Positions 1-9,375 of a stretch of 29,442 bases of DNA are shown here, one piece after another. Origin of the DNA: Discostella pseudostelligera (Eukaryota; Bacillariophyta; Thalassiosirophyceae; Thalassiosirales; Thalassiosiraceae). The stretch lies in the NCBI GenBank assembly GCA_036940085.1, contig JALLBK010000620.1:1-29442 (forward strand). The letters run 5' to 3'. Made by a program: the position numbers and the translations under genes. Under the pieces are notes generated by a model. That model was not told the DNA's origin, searched no databases, and saw only the letters and a list, made by a program, of their open reading frames with translations. The stretch's first letter is position 1, and the number at the start of each line of letters is the position of its first letter.

Positions 1-1
1 C

Positions 2-1870
2 GACGGTGGAGAAGAGGGTAGCAGCAAACAAACGAACAAAACAATTTATTATCAGCCTACCGTTCATCAATTCACTTGTCGCGGGGCATTTCATCTTCGT
101 AATCAGAATCAGCAGAAGCAAGAGCAGCAGCAGCTGAATAGTCAGGATGGTGACGGTGACAAGTCAAATACAAAGCCCCAGTCGGAACATTCGCAATCCA
201 CACCAGTTAGCAACGATGATCCCGAACACAACACTGATACTGATATTTTAGATGCTCTTATTCGAGATACATTTATATGCAATGGCATACAATCCAGACT
301 CCGACATGTGGCAGACTATCCATTGGCCAAAAGTCAGGAGGATGCCATTCGTTGGTTTCAGGGTAGTGATCCAATGGGAGTGGGAGGGGTGGAGGTGCAC
401 ACTTCTTCGCATGCTCATAATCGACATGAGGGTGAATATGATGCTACCTCTGCTTCAGATGGACAACATGGGAGCAAACTTGACAAGAAGATTGACAATG
501 AAAATGCTACTATCGAAGATGTTGAGATGGAACCGTATGTAGATGTGATTGGCCCCGACGATGATACCACCTTCTCATCGTACGGAACAACACAGGTGAA
601 TATACTCACGACGCGAGAGGTGCCAGTAGTGATTGCACGGGATGTGGACGATGTAAACAATAAGAATTCATCACCGTTCATGGACGATCCCTTTGGTGGA
701 TTTGGTCCCATTGCACATCCTGCGGGGATGTTGAACCCATTCGGTAGTTTGTTTGGTGGCTTCTTTGGTGGAAGTGGAATTGCCGATCATCCGTGGAGTC
801 AACATCCCGCAGTTGGAGGAGATGGAGGGCGGGGAGAAGGTGCTGATAATAACAATAATACTGGCCGAGGGTGGATGAAGGGATCGTCATCATCGCGATC
901 AGTCACATCAACAACACGGGTGGAGAAGGATGAGAATGGGAAGCGTGTCGTTACAACTGTGACTAATACCACCATTGTCGATGGCGATGGAAAACGTCGG
1001 ACGGAGACGGTAACTACGCAGCGTCATGTCGATGATGGGGGTAGGGTCGAAACTACGAAGGTTGTACATGGTGACGATGCAAGTGCGGAGCAGGATCATC
1101 CTCCAGTAATTCCACCACCACCTTTTCCTTTCCTTCGTCCTGCATCGATGAGGCCGGATGTTGTGTTACCATCAGATGAGCCAACCTCCCCTCCCGAAGT
1201 TGCAGTCATCGCCACCGATTGTCTGTTGGGAGTGTCTATATCAGACTCCGCCTCGACCGATCCGGATAGCTTCGTTGTCCCATCGTCGTCTTCGTCTCCA
1301 TCGACAGGAAATAATGGCAAGAGCAAGAGCGGGTGGCGAAAGACGGAATATCTCTTCAAACTTGGACGGTTTATCCCACCTTTCATGATTGTGGGTAAGT
1401 ACTACAAGGATGAAGAAGAAGAGGAGCGTCGACGGAAAGAGATGCAGCGAGAATACAATGATATGAGAGATCGGCTTAGGAAGAATCGTTGGGACAAGAG
1501 GTCAAGCAAAGACGAATCGGAAAAGAAGGATGCAGATGTAAAATTGAACCCATCCAATACCGAAATATCAAGCAATATCTCACACGTTTCCACACAGACC
1601 GAATATTACCTCCAGAGGATATATGTCCAGATGGTGAAAAATGCCACCATGATGAAATTTCTATGCGGGGAAATGATGAAACCAGACTTTCCCAAGAAGG
1701 TCAAAGTTGGTGGTGAGAAGGTATTGGACAATATAGGCCCGACGGTCGAACGTACGGGAAGATTGATGAAGGACGTCTGGGATATGTGGACCGGGTGGGT
1801 GTTTGGTGATGATGAAGGTGGCAGCCGAAGGGGTGGCGGAGGGGTTGGGGGAGCGTCAAGCAGGAGATGA
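2..1870 (+). CDS. Orphan acidic protein, 5' end outside window
   Basis: The reading frame is open from base 2 to the TGA at 1868-1870, so the gene enters from the left and its start is not in the window; a GTG at 308 is not a credible start. The 622 visible codons encode a hydrophilic protein. In order: a Gln-rich stretch, a Gly/Phe-rich patch (DPFGGFGPIAHP, NPFGSLFGGFFGG; bases about 685-775), a Thr/Val-rich segment of alternating basic and acidic residues (about 900-1075), Pro- and Ser-rich linkers, and a basic/acidic helical segment (about 1410-1530). The Gly/Phe patch followed by the Thr/Val segment loosely resembles HAX1/MLF-type proteins, but only in style. I do not recognise the family. 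No intron is needed. It converges on the next gene with a 151-bp gap. Confidence 0.75.
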   Translation, partial: DGGEEGSSKQTNKTIYYQPTVHQFTCRGAFHLRNQNQQKQEQQQLNSQDGDGDKSNTKPQSEHSQSTPVSNDDPEHNTDTDILDALIRDTFICNGIQSRLRHVADYPLAKSQEDAIRWFQGSDPMGVGGVEVHTSSHAHNRHEGEYDATSASDGQHGSKLDKKIDNENATIEDVEMEPYVDVIGPDDDTTFSSYGTTQVNILTTREVPVVIARDVDDVNNKNSSPFMDDPFGGFGPIAHPAGMLNPFGSLFGGFFGGSGIADHPWSQHPAVGGDGGRGEGADNNNNTGRGWMKGSSSSRSVTSTTRVEKDENGKRVVTTVTNTTIVDGDGKRRTETVTTQRHVDDGGRVETTKVVHGDDASAEQDHPPVIPPPPFPFLRPASMRPDVVLPSDEPTSPPEVAVIATDCLLGVSISDSASTDPDSFVVPSSSSSPSTGNNGKSKSGWRKTEYLFKLGRFIPPFMIVGKYYKDEEEEERRRKEMQREYNDMRDRLRKNRWDKRSSKDESEKKDADVKLNPSNTEISSNISHVSTQTEYYLQRIYVQMVKNATMMKFLCGEMMKPDFPKKVKVGGEKVLDNIGPTVERTGRLMKDVWDMWTGWVFGDDEGGSRRGGGGVGGASSRR

Positions 1871-2021
1871 AAAATATGTTTAATAACGCCAATGTATTGT
1901 ATTGTAATAGAGATCTACTGAATGAACTTATCATGCCAATCTCCTAAGGTCTGTACTCTACAACATGACACATGACATCTGAATGTAGTTGGAAACATTG
2001 TGACATATATTTCTCTTGGAC

Positions 2022-2843
2022 TTACTTCTCCGATCGCTTCCTCTTTTTGGTGGTCTTCTCCTTCAAACTCTTCCTCTCATTATTCATCCTCTTCATCAAC
2101 TTCTCTACTTTTTTCGACTCTCGCTTCACCTGCCGCTCGATCTTTTCTACCCGATCCTGGTTGCCACGGAAAAGTTTCGCTTGCTTTTGATACTGTTGTT
2201 GCCACCGCTGCTCCATGTCTCTGAGTAGTTTCTCGTGATTCTGAGCCTGAGTCTGAGTATGCAACGAAAACATGGCAAGAATCTGCGGCATGCTTGCTTG
2301 CGTACTAGGTGATTGACCTAGTCGAGTGCTGAGAGTGCCGATGGTATTGTTGAGCTGTTGCAAAAGCGCGGCGGTGTTGCCATGGGGCACGGGCTCGGGC
2401 TCGGGCTCGGTTTCATGCACCTCTATTACCTCAACCTCGTCGTCGTCGGCTTCATCTTCACTATCAGCCGATTCCTTGAAATTGTCATCGCTATCGGCGG
2501 CAGAGAACGAATCATCATCGTCGTCGTCGTCGTCGTCGCCATTTTCACTTTCATCATAAGCTTCAACTGAATCTGAAGCGTATGCACCTTCTGGCCCAAC
2601 AATTTGCCGCATAATTGTGAGGCACCGTGCATCTTTCTTTTTCTTGCACAAATAGTTGGCAAAGTACATTCGCAAGGTGATGCCTTTTCGAGGCTCCTGT
2701 TCCTTTGACTGTATATGATACGCAGCAGCAACATAATTCCAATCTGCCAGACTGGTAGGACGCTTCTTATCGATGATGTCCATGAGTACGTCGAGTTGAT
2801 AGTTGGGAGTGCCTGGCTTTTTACCGCGCATTGTAGAGAGCAA
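2022..2843 (-). CDS. SANT/Myb-like (DUF6818-like) nuclear protein
   Basis: A 273-aa intronless protein. Residues about 5-75 form a compact helical domain (NYQLDVLMDIIDKKRPTSL, then ADWNYVAAAYH, then ITLRMYFANYLCKKKKDAR). This is the layout of SANT/Myb-like DNA-binding domains such as DUF6818, known from plants, oomycetes and other protists and often related to Harbinger-type transposon accessory proteins. An acidic Asp/Glu/Ser middle follows (about 95-150). A Gln-rich coiled coil (about 190-230) leads into a strongly basic tail (about 235-273) ending KKRKRSEK, a likely nuclear localisation signal. Methionines at residues 1 and 5 are both possible starts. Its promoter faces the sulfotransferase-like gene across an interval with two E2F-like sites. 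DNA binding is inferred; a specific target cannot be seen. Confidence 0.7.
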   Translation of the reverse strand: MLSTMRGKKPGTPNYQLDVLMDIIDKKRPTSLADWNYVAAAYHIQSKEQEPRKGITLRMYFANYLCKKKKDARCLTIMRQIVGPEGAYASDSVEAYDESENGDDDDDDDDDSFSAADSDDNFKESADSEDEADDDEVEVIEVHETEPEPEPVPHGNTAALLQQLNNTIGTLSTRLGQSPSTQASMPQILAMFSLHTQTQAQNHEKLLRDMEQRWQQQYQKQAKLFRGNQDRVEKIERQVKRESKKVEKLMKRMNNERKSLKEKTTKKRKRSEK

Positions 2844-3325
2844 ACAATGTTGATGATTAGGAAATTGGAGAGGATTTATGAGTGAATTGAGTTGCTTGGA
2901 TTGTGGCGATTGAGATCTTTGTTGTTGATGCGATGATGCATCCGAAGGACATGGTCATGTTGTAGCATGGTGATGTTGATGGGCGAAGGCAAGAGCGAGG
3001 CGTCAAGGCTTCTTCATTTTTGGCGGGAGAGCAACAATTCATTCTTATCTATTCCTACGCAGGTCATATCTTTCATTTTGGCGGGAGGCCTTCTCTCTCT
3101 ATGTCGCCTACTCCTACGTATGATCAATAAGAGCGATATTTCGTACGGAGGTACTTGACCTGGTCGCTGAAACGGATTGTGCCGTTGCCTTTTTATGTCT
3201 CCCTCCACTCCAACCACAACCAAAGCAGGGAACACACCCGGAACCCCGACCATGACGATGATAATAAACTATCGTGCCTATCTCCTGAAAGGAGAGGTGA
3301 AATTACTTTTGACAAAGGCACCACT
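2844..3325. promoter_or_regulatory. Divergent promoter interval with two E2F-like sites
   Basis: This non-coding interval lies between two divergent genes. It carries two same-orientation copies of an E2F/DP-like element, TTTTTGGCGGGA at 3017-3028 and TTTTGGCGGGA at 3076-3086, 59 bp apart. The motif matches the established E2F consensus (TTTSGCGS, with GGCGGGAA as a common form). Short open frames here show no recognisable protein. Regulation of either neighbour is inferred. Confidence 0.5.
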
Positions 3326-4729
3326 ATGATCATATCCACGCATGTTGCATGGGTTGTGATAATCTCCCTTCATGTGCTGGTCATCGTCGTCATTTGGCTT
3401 CGCATTCCTGGCTTGTCGACGCTTCTACATCATTCGACGTCGACGACAGCCGCCGTTCATTCGCGACCTCATCCCGTCGCCTTCGACACTGAAGAACAGT
3501 CCGACGACCAATATGATGACCCAAGCCAATATAGAATATTGATGATGCACTATCACAAAACTGGATTTGTTCTATCCCGTCAATTGCGAAGCCTCGCGGA
3601 AAAGAATCTGCTACGCTTCGATACTTTGAATGCAACCAATGATATACACAACTCGACAATATTCCGCATACCAAAAAAGAATTGGGGCTCGATTCAGCGG
3701 CCGCGACAATTCAATTTAAGTACAAAATGTCAAGATATTTATCACTTAGAGGGTGGATTAATTCATGTACAAGAAAGTGCAGATCTGTTTTGCAATGTCG
3801 ATGCATTGGCAGATATACTTCTCAACGAAGACGACATCCGAACTTCGCGGGAGACGAGGATCATTCATTTTGTACGAAATCCGTATTCTATGGCGCTCTC
3901 GAATTACTTCTATCATTCCCAAGATCCAACGAGAGTAGTGTCATCTGCGTGTTGATTTTCATATCTTCGGACTGCTTCGACACGCATGTCTTCCGCTATG
4001 CTACAACTTATCTACAGTCCTGAACCATGGGTGACGAATCACAATCCATGTCAGCTAGAATACGTCGATAGCAAGCTGACGTTGAAGCACTTGCTATTCC
4101 CAACATTATCTGATTCAGGAATAATGAAGAAAAGAGATTTCGATCGAATAGTAAAGACATGTCGCTCACTTTTCCGAATGTCTCCGGAACTAAAAACACA
4201 ATCTTACGAAGGACATTTGCATCATCTTGATCCTGTCGATGGATTAAGATTAAGTACATCACAAATGATGATCCGTGGTGGAGGTGCGATACTGATACCA
4301 GGAGGTGATTTGCTTCGAATGGCGAACAACATAATCAAACTTCGAGAATTGCAACGCTACCTGGATGAGCACGGCAACAAGAGACATCGCTTCACTGTAG
4401 TGACAGTGTCGATGGATGACTTCATTTCCGATCCAGAAGCATTCACTGCGATGTACCTCAATTTCTTGCTCGGGAACAATAGTCACTTAATCTGTCCCGG
4501 AATGAACTGCCAACCCAAAATAAAAATGATTGCAAAATCGTTCGGGAGAAGTTATGCGAGAATGACAGAGGAGGGCTCGTCTCATGTGACAACTGGAACG
4601 CATACCGATAAGGACATGATAAAGAATGTACTGAAACGCGATCCTGCCTTTGGGCCAACAATGGATGGAATAGAAAGACTAGTGTGTGAGGAACTTCACA
4701 GATCGATTGAGCCAGTTCGAACCGAGTAG
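3326..4729 (+). CDS. Sulfotransferase-like type II membrane protein (donor site damaged)
   Basis: Two in-frame coding blocks with a short intron. The first runs from ATG 3326 and opens with a signal anchor (residues about 5-25, VAWVVIISLHVLVIVVIWL), as in Golgi enzymes; an upstream in-frame ATG at 3155 would put a long polar leader before it. HYHKTGFVLSRQL (from 3549) fits the P-loop-like 5'-phosphosulfate-binding loop of sulfotransferases, and IIHFVRNPYSMALSNYF (from about 3861) fits the 3'-phosphate-binding region. The second block starts at 4018 after CTACAG and continues with PEPWVTNHNPC to the TAG at 4727-4729. The intron end is clear, but the donor is not: the best protein join falls at 3930/3931, where the intron would start GAGAGT rather than GTGAGT. 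A GT at 3940 is an in-frame alternative that adds three residues. Expected role: sulfate transfer from PAPS in the Golgi; substrate unknown. Confidence 0.65.
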
Positions 4730-4957
4730 CATCAACAAGATATCAAGGGTACAAAATACGTCTATGCATAATAATATGTTAGTAATTCATGGTCTAGTAG
4801 GTAGAAATTAACTCCGCCGAGCAGTAAATTAAGACAGTGTCAGAGCGATGCAACAAATCGTTGTATTCCAATAGATATCAACGTTCACATTGTTACCGTC
4901 TCCCTCCAGAAGCTACGGATCTCGTTATTGCGTGATGCACTCATTCTTACATATCAT

Positions 4958-6078
4958 CTAACGACCCTTCGTCCTGGCATTACTCTTCACCATAAACTTT
5001 CCCTTCTCGTATGGTCCATTCTCCGCTTCCCACGCCTCACACTCGTCTGAAAACTCATTCATCTCACATGGACTAATCGCACCGAATTCTGAGCACGCAC
5101 ATGTGGAAAGTGGGGTTGTTAATTGTGTATTTTGTAGTTGCATGATCGCACCAATTTCATGATAGGAGTCATAGGTAAGATAAAGGTGTAAGAATATGGT
5201 TGCATGTATATGATTGCAAATCAACAGCCTAAGAAGATTGACGGAGATTGATGTATGTGTCCAAAATAGTACTCACGCTGTCCACCGGGAAAGCTAATCA
5301 CTCTCAACGACTTAAATTCCAATGGTCCAATGCCATTCTCAAATTGCGACAAGTCTTTCTCCATGGGAACGGCGGCAATGAATTCAAATTCAATTTGTTT
5401 GTCGGTGGTGGCAATGGCCGGGATCATGGCAAACTGTCCAGCGTCGGTACCCGCGTCGGGATTGTTGGCGAGGACGGATTCGGATGTGAGACCGTCGATT
5501 ACATAGCCGTAGACACCAGCCTTGTCCAATTCCTTGTTGATATTGAATATTGCCGATTGAGGTAAATGATAATGCGCACATGTATTATGTATGTTAGTTC
5601 ATAGCAGATGCATGCTGTCGGGATGAACTGCTTCCACGTTACTTACCTTTGGGGAATTTTCTGCAAGCTCGGCCTTTACTTGGACACATAGACCTCGCAT
5701 GCCCTTCATGGCCTTCTCGCCTGGGATGGGTTTATCCTTGGGACATGGCGATGCCGTGTAGGTGGGGTTGACAATGTCAATTTTCACGGGCCCCACTGCA
5801 TTCGCCACGCCACCCAAGCTGAATGTGTTCGAATTGGCTGTGGTGATTGGGGTGACAGTATTGGCAAGGATAGAGGCGGTGGTGCCCCCGAGTGTGAATG
5901 CGATGCTCTTTGATACAAATCCTCTCCGTGACGACGACGACGACGACGACGACACTGGCTTCGAAAACGACGAATCAGCGGTCATGTGCAACCTTGTGGT
6001 CGGCACGTAGCCCTGCACTGAAACCAAGGCCAACACCAACGTTGCAAGCACAGATAGGGACATGGATGAATGGTTCAT
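4958..6078 (-). CDS. Thylakoid-lumen protein with Tat-type signal (three exons)
   Basis: Minus-strand exons 6078-5647, 5532-5277 and 5088-4958 join to 272 residues. Introns are GTAAGT...AAG (phase 0) and GTGAGT...CAG (phase 1); both joins keep the frame. The N-terminus is a signal peptide (about 5-22, SVLATLVLALVSVQG) before YVPTTRLHM, a diatom-type bipartite plastid presequence with Tyr where Phe is usual. A Ser run and twin arginine follow (RRGFVSKSIAFTLGG...), with a hydrophobic stretch, as expected for Tat export into the thylakoid lumen. The mature part has Cys residues in SPCPKD, GLCVQV, SPCEMNE and DECEAWE. I recognise the pattern as a conserved stramenopile plastid protein but cannot assign a function. 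It shares a divergent promoter interval with RPB3. Confidence 0.85.
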
Positions 6079-6450
6079 TTAATGGACGTCGGCCGATGGC
6101 GATGGTAGTAGGTAGTATCTACTAATGATTTGCTTTTGCTCTGACATCATGGTCGCTCGATGAAGCAAGGTGAAGGGTGAAGGTTGAGTTTCGCGCGCGA
6201 TCTTTTTGCTGACTCCACCAGATATTCCCGCCATATTATCTTCGAATCCATTTTCCCGCCAAAACCGAGGATCTTCCCGCCAAAAGTAAGTACTACACGT
6301 GGCACCTCCTACAACTCCCTCCGCCAGCTCCCTCCCCCATCCACCCGTCGCCCGCCGCCGCAGCTCACTCAACACTCATTTTCATCCTATTTCTATTTCA
6401 TCGATAATCGATGCACTCGTCGCCGTCGCCGTCGAAATAATAATAGCATC
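6079..6450. promoter_or_regulatory. Divergent promoter interval with E2F-like cluster
   Basis: This 372-bp interval separates the thylakoid-lumen gene from RPB3. It holds TTCCCGCCA at 6225-6233, the near-palindromic TTTTCCCGCCAAAA at 6251-6264 and TTCCCGCCAAAA at 6274-6285, all in one orientation. A GC palindrome, TTTCGCGCGCGA (6189-6200), also fits the E2F core TTTSGCGC. Spacing between successive CCCGCC cores is about 27 and 22 bp. Binding by E2F/DP is inferred from the consensus. Confidence 0.55.
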
Positions 6451-7660
6451 ATGCCTCAACAACGCTTCCCCAAAGTCGAAGTTCTCTCCATCGCCCCCCA
6501 TGCCATCTCATTCATACTCTCCGAGACGGACACCAGCATGGCCAATGCATTGCGTCGCATTATGATTGCCGAGGTGCCGACGATTGCGATTGATTTGGTG
6601 GAATATGCTGAAAATTCAAGTGTCTTGAATGATGAGTACATTGCGCATAGATTGGGGTTAATACCCATTCGGTATACGCCGGAGGGGAGTATGAAGTAAG
6701 TGATATTATTTCCCCTGAAATATCGAACATTGTAATTTATGCCTGTATAATTTATTCCAATTCCATGTTGGCCGATGTTGGTACACTTAGGGGGGGAGAC
6801 TGCCATCAAGCATTTTTACCGCACAGAGAGTGCCTCTGCTACGATCGCTGTGCTCGATGTAGCGTGGAATTCGAGCTCGATGTTAATTTTGATAAGGTGA
6901 ATCAAACAAGGCCTGATCAAGAGCGTGATTTGCCCCTGACGGTGACTAGCAGAGATTTGGTACGTCGTTTGACCTTGAGAAATATTATCGGCAGCATTAT
7001 CTTAACATTTAATCTGCCGCTCACATGGTAATAATTGTCTCAATATCTGTTCTTAATTACCCACACATTTATTGCATCTTATCATTGGTAATCCATGCAC
7101 AGATGTCCAACAACATCCTTGTCGCGCCCGCCCACTTCCAAAGCGAGGAGGAACAAGATGAATCCCACGATGAGGGCATCTCCATCGTGAAACTCGGTCC
7201 TGGTCAACATTTAAAGTTAAAGGCCATTGCACGGATGGGTATTTCGAAGGAACATTCGAAGTGGTGTCCGGTAGCCGTGGCAACCTACCGTTTCTGGCCC
7301 ATTATTACCATCAACGAGGAGGCATGCAACATGTTAACATTGGAACAAAAGCAGGAACTTGTGGAGGCTTGCCCGGATAGGATATTGGCATTGGATGAAA
7401 TTACTAACAATCTCGTTGCGGTGGAGAATGCATATGAGATGGCGACATTTACCGAGGATTTAAAGATGGCACAGGAAGCTATGAAGAAAAGACCGGAGGA
7501 TGAGGATTTTGTGAGCGTGGTGCATAGTACGGATAGATTTGTATTTTCGGTAGAGAGTACTGGTGCCATGGATGCGGAAGAAATTCTACTGAGTGCGCTG
7601 AGGGTATTGAAAGATCGTTTGAATTACCTCGCGGCCGAAGTGGAAAAGTTGAAAGACTGA
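6451..7660 (+). CDS. RPB3: RNA polymerase II subunit RPB3
   Basis: Exons 6451-6695, 6791-6959 and 7103-7660 join to 323 residues. Introns are GTAAGT...TTAG (phase 2) and GTACGT...ACAG (phase 0). RPB3 pairs with RPB11 to start assembly of RNA polymerase II in the nucleus. The N-terminal alpha-like domain has ANALRRIMIAEVPTIAIDLV, then NSSVLNDEYIAHRLGLIPI, both hallmarks of the family. The second exon gives the zinc loop CLCYDRCARC (C-x-C-x3-C-x2-C, as in animal RPB3), then CSVEFELDV, and ends at VTSRDL. The third exon has the conserved IVKLGPGQHLKLKAIARMGI and KEHSKWCPVAVATY. It ends in the dimerisation helix (EEILLSALRVLKDRLNYL). The 323 aa compare with 275 in human and 318 in yeast. The start at 6451 gives MPQQRFPKVEV, aligning with other RPB3 N-termini. 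Confidence 0.95.
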
Positions 7661-7957
7661 AGAGTTGGGAGGCGTAGTCATGGAGGGGGCAATAAAAGAG
7701 TACTTCAGATGTCGCTCACGATAGCCTTATCTGTATGCTATCTTTCGATGTTATAACAATGCATTTTCATTCAAATTGATGATCAGCAACAGTGCATGCA
7801 TTTTGGTATGATGAGCCCAAATTTTCAAACCTCCTTCATTGCCCGTTGCCCGTACGCGCATGGCCACTCTCATTCTGTAGATAAGCTGTTTATCTCGTAA
7901 TCGATCCATCACTCAAAACGTACGACATGCCTCTAATCCAATGCACTTGAGGACGAA

Positions 7958-8827
7958 TCACAACTCTATCGAGCTGTTGCTGTCTTCAAAGGTTAATGCC
8001 TCCTTTACATATTTGAACGACAGCCCAAGGAAGACTACCGCAGCCAAGCCAGCCTCAGCCTGCCAAGGAAAATCCGCCGAATATCCCACTCCCCTTGCCA
8101 TGAACGTGGCCGTAAGTGGAATCACGCTAACAGCGACCAATTCAGCATTGCATATCTGTATCATCCTCTTTGACAACTTGTCTCCCATTGGTACCAATTC
8201 TCCATTTCGCTTTGCAATCGCCCGCTGAATAATTACAATGGTGTTGAAAAAGGATGATGCGCCGAATACACCCACAAACGCCACCTTGAGCCAAAAGAGT
8301 GGTTCATGGGCATAGAAATCAAACCCTTTTTCATATTCAGTAGCACGCAAATAACCAGTGTAGGCAATCAAGACTCCGAACAATCCCAATCCAATGTCTG
8401 CTCCGGCAACGAGGTCTTCTTCGTCGGGGGTCATGTTGGGCTTTATGGTTAGCCGTTCAACCATGATACAGCCCAGTATACCGAGCAATGAGAAGTAATG
8501 CCCATATGCCACCAGTGCGGAGGGAACAGCGTTGTTCGTGAACGCGGTCGCGGCATTGGCCATTTCGGGAGTGCCAACAACAAGTGCAGTTGAGGCAATG
8601 GTGCTGGCCAAGAAGATTTCATCGGGACGAGCAGGAGAAGTGGGAGTCACTGCCTTCTTGGGCGATGTGGTGACGCGGCTAAGTTGAGGAGCAGGGTCGA
8701 ACAGTTGGTGTTGATGCTGCGATGGAGAGGGAGAGGTGATAGACGATGTGCGGATTGGCTTTGGTCCATGAGACCACGCCGCTGTCGAGGAGCAAATGCC
8801 AAGGAGGATAGCTATTGATTTTCTCAT
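7958..8827 (-). CDS. Plastid DUF2214 membrane protein
   Basis: A 289-aa intronless protein. Residues 1-18 form a signal peptide ending SSTAAW, close to the diatom ASAFAP-type cleavage site. A Ser/Pro/Thr-rich transit-like stretch follows (about 19-70). The C-terminal two thirds carry about four membrane segments. They show the DUF2214 pattern known from cyanobacteria and plastid lineages: AYGHYFSLLGILGCIMVERL, DIGLGLFGVLIAYTGYLRA, then EYEKGFDFYAHEPLFWLKV. The biochemical function of the family is not established. The location inferred here is plastid, probably thylakoid or inner envelope. It is divergent with the CX9C gene and 297 bp from the 3' end of RPB3. Confidence 0.85.
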   Translation of the reverse strand: MRKSIAILLGICSSTAAWSHGPKPIRTSSITSPSPSQHQHQLFDPAPQLSRVTTSPKKAVTPTSPARPDEIFLASTIASTALVVGTPEMANAATAFTNNAVPSALVAYGHYFSLLGILGCIMVERLTIKPNMTPDEEDLVAGADIGLGLFGVLIAYTGYLRATEYEKGFDFYAHEPLFWLKVAFVGVFGASSFFNTIVIIQRAIAKRNGELVPMGDKLSKRMIQICNAELVAVSVIPLTATFMARGVGYSADFPWQAEAGLAAVVFLGLSFKYVKEALTFEDSNSSIEL

Positions 8828-9375
8828 CTTTCACAACCCAACCAAGGACGTCAAACAGTTAGTATTAACAATTCAGATTCAGGGATCTCTCTTGATAATA
8901 ATATGAGTAGGAGATCAGCCCACTATCATGAGCAAATATTCATGGTTGAGTTGGCTATCTATCACAACACCAAACGAGCCACTTGCACCACCGACAATCC
9001 CTCCCTTTACGCAACATAGTTGAGGTAGTTCCCACTAAAACTAAAAGGTAACCATGTACGTATCTACTGGCAGGTGATGGTGAGATGTTGAGCTGTGTGA
9101 CGTCAGGGACAAAGAATGGCGGGAACCTTTTGCGGTTGATGTTTGGTGCTCCGAAAGATTCTTGGGGACTTGTGGAAGTATATTTAACAAATGTTGAGAA
9201 AATAAAAGATACTTGTAGACTTGTGGAAGGCTACTTAACGTCATACCTTCATTGAAAATGGCGGGAACTTCAATTGAAGTGCATCGTCCATCACAAACCA
9301 ACTCAACCCGACGACGACGACGACGGCCGACGACGACGGCATTACGGCACTGCCCCACTTACTCGAGCCTTGATC
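8828..9375. promoter_or_regulatory. Divergent promoter interval: E2F-like sites and TGACGTCA
   Basis: This interval separates the DUF2214 and CX9C genes. It holds AATGGCGGGAA (9115-9125) and AAAATGGCGGGAA (9255-9267), both E2F-like. A perfect TGACGTCA palindrome (9098-9105) lies 10 bp before the first. TGACGTCA is the bZIP/CRE core; in the diatom Phaeodactylum, TGACGT elements mediate CO2/cAMP control of a carbonic anhydrase gene. Which gene responds here cannot be read from the sequence. An in-frame ATG at 9274 would lengthen the CX9C protein but sits 7 bp after an E2F-like site, so it is probably leader sequence. Confidence 0.5.

Noticed and set aside
9274..9375. Upstream in-frame ATG extending the CX9C protein by 34 residues
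   Set aside because: It sits 7 bp after an E2F-like element and adds an Asp/Arg-rich leader from a GAC repeat; the ATG at 9376 is more plausible.
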